Shown here in pieces: positions 29,624 to 33,319 of a stretch of DNA of 33,319 bases (its first letter is position 1; each line of letters opens with the position of its first letter). The stretch spans positions 1 through 33,319 of the forward strand of contig JBNGIS010032519.1 of the NCBI GenBank assembly GCA_049999725.1, read 5' to 3'. Source of the stretch: Haplomitrium mnioides (taxonomy: Eukaryota; Marchantiophyta; Haplomitriopsida; Calobryales). The notes under the pieces are model-generated. The model was not told where the DNA came from and searched no databases. It worked only from the letters and a program-made list of their open reading frames with translations. The translations under genes and the position numbers were made by a program.

Positions 29624-32600
29624 TATATATTTTGAATTGATCCGAGCTTTCTTACACCGCACTAGATCTCCAACCATCGTCTTGATCGCTCCTTTGGTCG
29701 TCGTCAGACCATATATAACTATTATCCACCAAAGAGAATGCACAGAATAAACAAAATCTTCGATACAATTGGGATATTGCTGCTAGACCGTCTGGAGTTT
29801 TCCAAACTCAACATTCCATATTTAGGTAAAGACAATTACGTTCAGTAGCTTTTTTGACAGCTACTAAATGCCACACCTCCTAGTCGTCAGATTTCCCTTG
29901 TATCCTCGAAATTGCTAATAAAAAAACATATGCAATCTAATTTTTATATTTTCCTAATCCTTCCCACCTTCCTAATAAAATAATAGCTTTTTATTTTATT
30001 TCTGTTATTTTATCATTCTATCCTATTATTTTGTTTATACTTTTACATTAATTTTTTTTTTAACTATTGTATTATTCTATTTCTACCCTACTTTGGTTTT
30101 AAGTCAGAAGTAAGAACCTTTTATTTTATTTCTTTTTGTTTTATTTGTTTATTTATAATTATGTATTTTGAATTGATCCGAGTTTCCTTACACCGCACTA
30201 GATCTCAAACCGTTCTCTTGATTTCTCCTTTGGTCGTCGTCACACCATATATAACTATTATCCACCAAAGAGAATGCACAAAATGAACAAAATCTTCGAT
30301 ACAATTGGGATATTGCTGCTAGACCTTCTGGAGTTTTCCAAATTCAACATTCCATATTTAGGTAAGACAATTACGTTCAGTAGCTTTCTAGACAGCTACT
30401 AAATCGCTCACCTCCAAGTCGTCGGATTTCCCTTGTATCCTCGAAATTGCTGATAAAATAACATATGCACTCTAATTTTTTTATTTTCCTAATCCTTCCC
30501 ACCTTCCGAATCAAATTAATAGCCTTTTTTTATTTATGTTATTTCATCATTCTATCCTATTATTTGGTTTATACTATTACACTATTTTATTTTGTTTTTA
30601 TTATTGTATTATTCTATTTCTACCCTACTTTGGTTTTAAGTCAGAAGTAAGACCCTTTTATTTTATTTCTTTTTGTTTTATTTGTTTATTTATAATTATA
30701 TATTTTGAATTGATCTGAGCTTTCTTACACCACACTAGATCTCAAACCGTTGTCTTGATCACTCCTTTGGTCATCGTCAGACCTATATAACTATTATCCA
30801 CCAAAGAGAATGTACAGAATTATCAAAATATTCGATACAATTGGGATATTGCTGCTAGACCCTCTCGAGTCTTCCAAACTCAACATTCCATATTTAGGTA
30901 AGACAATTAAGTTCAGTAGCTTTCTTGACATCTACTAAATGCCACACCTCTTGGTCGTCGGATTTCCCTTGTATCCTCAAAATTGCTGATAAAATAACAT
31001 ATACAGTTCAATTTTTATATTTTGCTAACCCTTCCCACCTTCCTAATCAAATTAATAGCTTTTTATTTTATTTGTGTTATTTTATCATTCTATCCTATTA
31101 TTTTGTTTATACTTTTACATTATTTTATTTTGTTTTTATTATTGTAATATTCTATTTCTACCCTACTTTGGTTCTAAGTCGGAAGTAAGACCCTTTTATT
31201 TTATTTCTTTTCGTTTTATTTGTTTATTTATAATTATGTATTTTGAATTGATCAGAGCTTCCTTACACCGCACTAGATCTCAAACCGTTGTCTTGATTGC
31301 TCCTTTGGTCGTCGTCAGACCATATATAACTATTATCCACCAAAGAGAATGCACAGAATGAACAAAATCTTCGATACAATTGGGATATTGCTGCTACACC
31401 CTTTGGAGTCTTCCAAACTCAACATTCCATATTTAGGTAAGACAATTACGTTCGGTAGCTTTCTTGACAGCTACTGAATGCCACAGCCCCTCGTCATCGA
31501 ATTTCTTTTCTATCCTCGAAATTGCTAATAAAAAAAAATATGCACTCTAATTTTTATATTTTTCTAATCCTTCCCACCTTCAAAATCAAATTAATAGCTT
31601 TTTATTTTATTTATGTTATTTTATCATTCTATCCTATTATTTTGTTTATACTATTACACTATTTTATTTTGTTTTTATTATTGTATTATTCTATTTCTAC
31701 TCTACTTTGGTTTTAAGTCAGAAGTAAGACCCTTTTATTTTATTTCTTTTTGTTTTATTTATTTATTTATAATTATATATTCTGAATTGATCCGAGCTTT
31801 CTTACACCGCACTAGATCTCAAACCGTTGTCTTGATCGCTCCTTTGGTCATCGTCAGACCATATATAGCTATTAATAATCCACCAAAGAGAATGCACAGA
31901 ATGAACAAAATCTTCGATTCAATTGGGATATTGCTGCTAGACCCTCTGGAGTCTTCCAAACTCAACATTCCATATTTAGGTAAGACAATTACGTTTAGTA
32001 GCTTTCTTGACAGCTACCTAATGCCACACCCCCTGGTCATCGGATTTCTCTTGTATCCTCGAATATGCTGATAAAATAACATATGCACTCTATTTTTTAT
32101 ATTTTCAAAATCTTTCCCACCTTCCTAATCAAATTAAAAACCTTTTATTTTATTTCTGTTATTTCATCATTCCATCCTATTATTTTGTTTATACTATTAC
32201 GTTATTTTATTTTGTTTTTATTATTGTATTATTCTATTTCTACCATACTTTGGTTTTAAGTGAGAAGTAAGACTCTTTTATTTTATTTCTTTTCGTTTTA
32301 TTTGTTTATTTATAATTGTATATTTTGAATTGATCTGAGCTTCCTTACACCGCACTAGATCTCAAACCGTTGTCTTGATTGCTCCTTTGGTCATTGTCAG
32401 ACCATATATAACTATTATCCACCAAAGACAATGCACAAAATAAACAAAATCTTCGACACAATTGGGATATTGCTGCTAGACCCTCTGGAATCTTCCAAAC
32501 TCAATATTCCATATTTAGGTAAGACAATTACGTTCAGTAGCTTTCTTGACAGCTACTGAATGCCACACCTCCTTGTCGTCGGATTTCTCTTGTATCCTCG

Positions 32601-33319
32601 AAATTGCTGATAAAAAAACATATGGACTCTAATTTCTATATTTTCCTAATCCTTCCCACCTTCCTAATCAAATTAATAACCTTTTATTCTACTTTCTTTA
32701 ATCTATCATTCTATCCTATTATTTTGTTTATACTATTAAATTATTTTATTTTATTTTTATTATTGTTTTATTCTATTTCTACCCTACTTTGGTTTTAAGT
32801 CAGAAGTAAAACCCTTTTATTTTATTTCTTTTTGTTTTATTAGTTAATTTATAATTATGTATTTTGAATTCATCCGAGCTTCCTTACACCGCAATAGATC
32901 TCAAACCGTTGTCTTGATCGCCCCATTGGTCGTCGTCAGAGCATATATAACTATTATCCACCAAAGAGAATGCACAGAATGAACAAAATCTTCGATTCAA
33001 TTGGGATATTGCTAAAAGAGCCTCTGGAGTCTTCCAAACTCAACATTCCATATTTAGGTAAGACAATTACGTTTTGTAGCTTTCTTGACAACTACTGAAT
33101 GCCAAACCCCCTTGTGATCAGATTTCTCTTATATCCTCGAAATTGCTCATAAAAAAACATATGCACTCTACTTTTTATATTTTCCTAATCCTTCCCACCT
33201 TCATAATCAAATTAATAGCCTTTTATTTTATTTCTGTTATTTTATCATTCTATCCTATTTTTTTGTTTATACTATTACATTATTTTATTTTGTTTTTATT
33301 ATTGTATTATTCTATTTCT

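Larger units (their letters stand above)
29030..33319 (+). repeat. AT-rich satellite array, ~538-bp period
   Basis: The landmark gatattgct lies at 29251, 29773, 30309, 30845, 31384, 31927, 32466 and 33005, giving periods of 536, 536, 539, 543, 539 and 539 bp where uninterrupted. Eight units are seen and the array runs off the window. A unit has an AT-rich half (ttttattttatttctgtta, tattattttgtttata) and a more mixed half (tagatctcaaaccgtt, tggtcgtcgtcagacca, gaatgcacagaatgaac, atttaggtaagacaatta). Unit 1 is shortened and unit 2 contains a scaffold gap. Frames such as 31613-32071 and 30925-31188 are byproducts. No RNA polymerase III boxes or gene recognised. Confidence 0.95.

Noticed and set aside
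30925-32071. Frames of 87-152 codons in the 538-bp satellite
   Set aside because: The same Phe/Leu/Tyr-rich frames recur once per unit from AT-rich repeat DNA; no conserved start or domain.

Overview
The window looks like a gene-poor, repeat-dominated stretch of a plant nuclear genome. The evidence is the Ty1/copia polyprotein with plant-type 3' end motifs, Ty3/gypsy fragments, kilobase-scale satellite DNA, and two 100-N scaffold gaps (3438-3537 and 29524-29623). I found no intact host protein gene, rRNA, tRNA or CRISPR array. Nearly all long open frames are by-products of repeats or base-skewed tracts.

Left and centre (1-21957): the backbone is a minisatellite with a 34-bp period, in two blocks (2143-2924 and 9779-19272, about 10.3 kb and roughly 300 monomers). 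The blocks were once one array. A composite retroelement (2925-9778) interrupts it, with an exact 5-bp duplication (atttc) on both sides and the monomer phase resuming after it. A second retroelement remnant, with a pair of about 600-bp direct repeats (1-576 and 1541-2142), abuts the left end of the array. A third, on the minus strand (LTR at 19273-20639, internal remnant to its right), abuts the right end. At least three LTR elements therefore border or split one array. The array also has a diverged higher-order organisation, with similar multi-monomer blocks recurring about 2.1-2.3 kb and about 6.1-6.5 kb apart.

Right (21958-29029): a nearly structurally complete 7.07-kb Ty1/copia element has 148-bp LTRs (141/148 identical), a 1.4-kb leader carrying a ~40-bp tandem repeat, and one gag-pol reading frame (23501-28459). 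That frame keeps gag, a CCHC knuckle, protease, integrase, reverse transcriptase and RNase H in phase over 4.96 kb with no net frame change. It is broken by eight internal stops, each one C-to-T or G-to-A change from a sense codon. Two features are odd: the RT catalytic box reads YVDH, and about 0.4 kb carrying nine copies of an interrupted palindrome (GGAC-N5-GTCC) sits inside the RT domain. The element is dead in cis.

Far right (29030-33319): at least eight units of a second, AT-rich satellite with a 536-543-bp period. Each unit has conserved short inverted repeats. The copia element was inserted at or near the left edge of this satellite.

The genes do not form a pathway. What the region shows is tandem repeat expansion, repeated LTR retrotransposon insertion, and decay by transitions. 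The most unusual points are the phase-cycling, stop-free 34-bp array and the palindromic repeat inside the copia RT.
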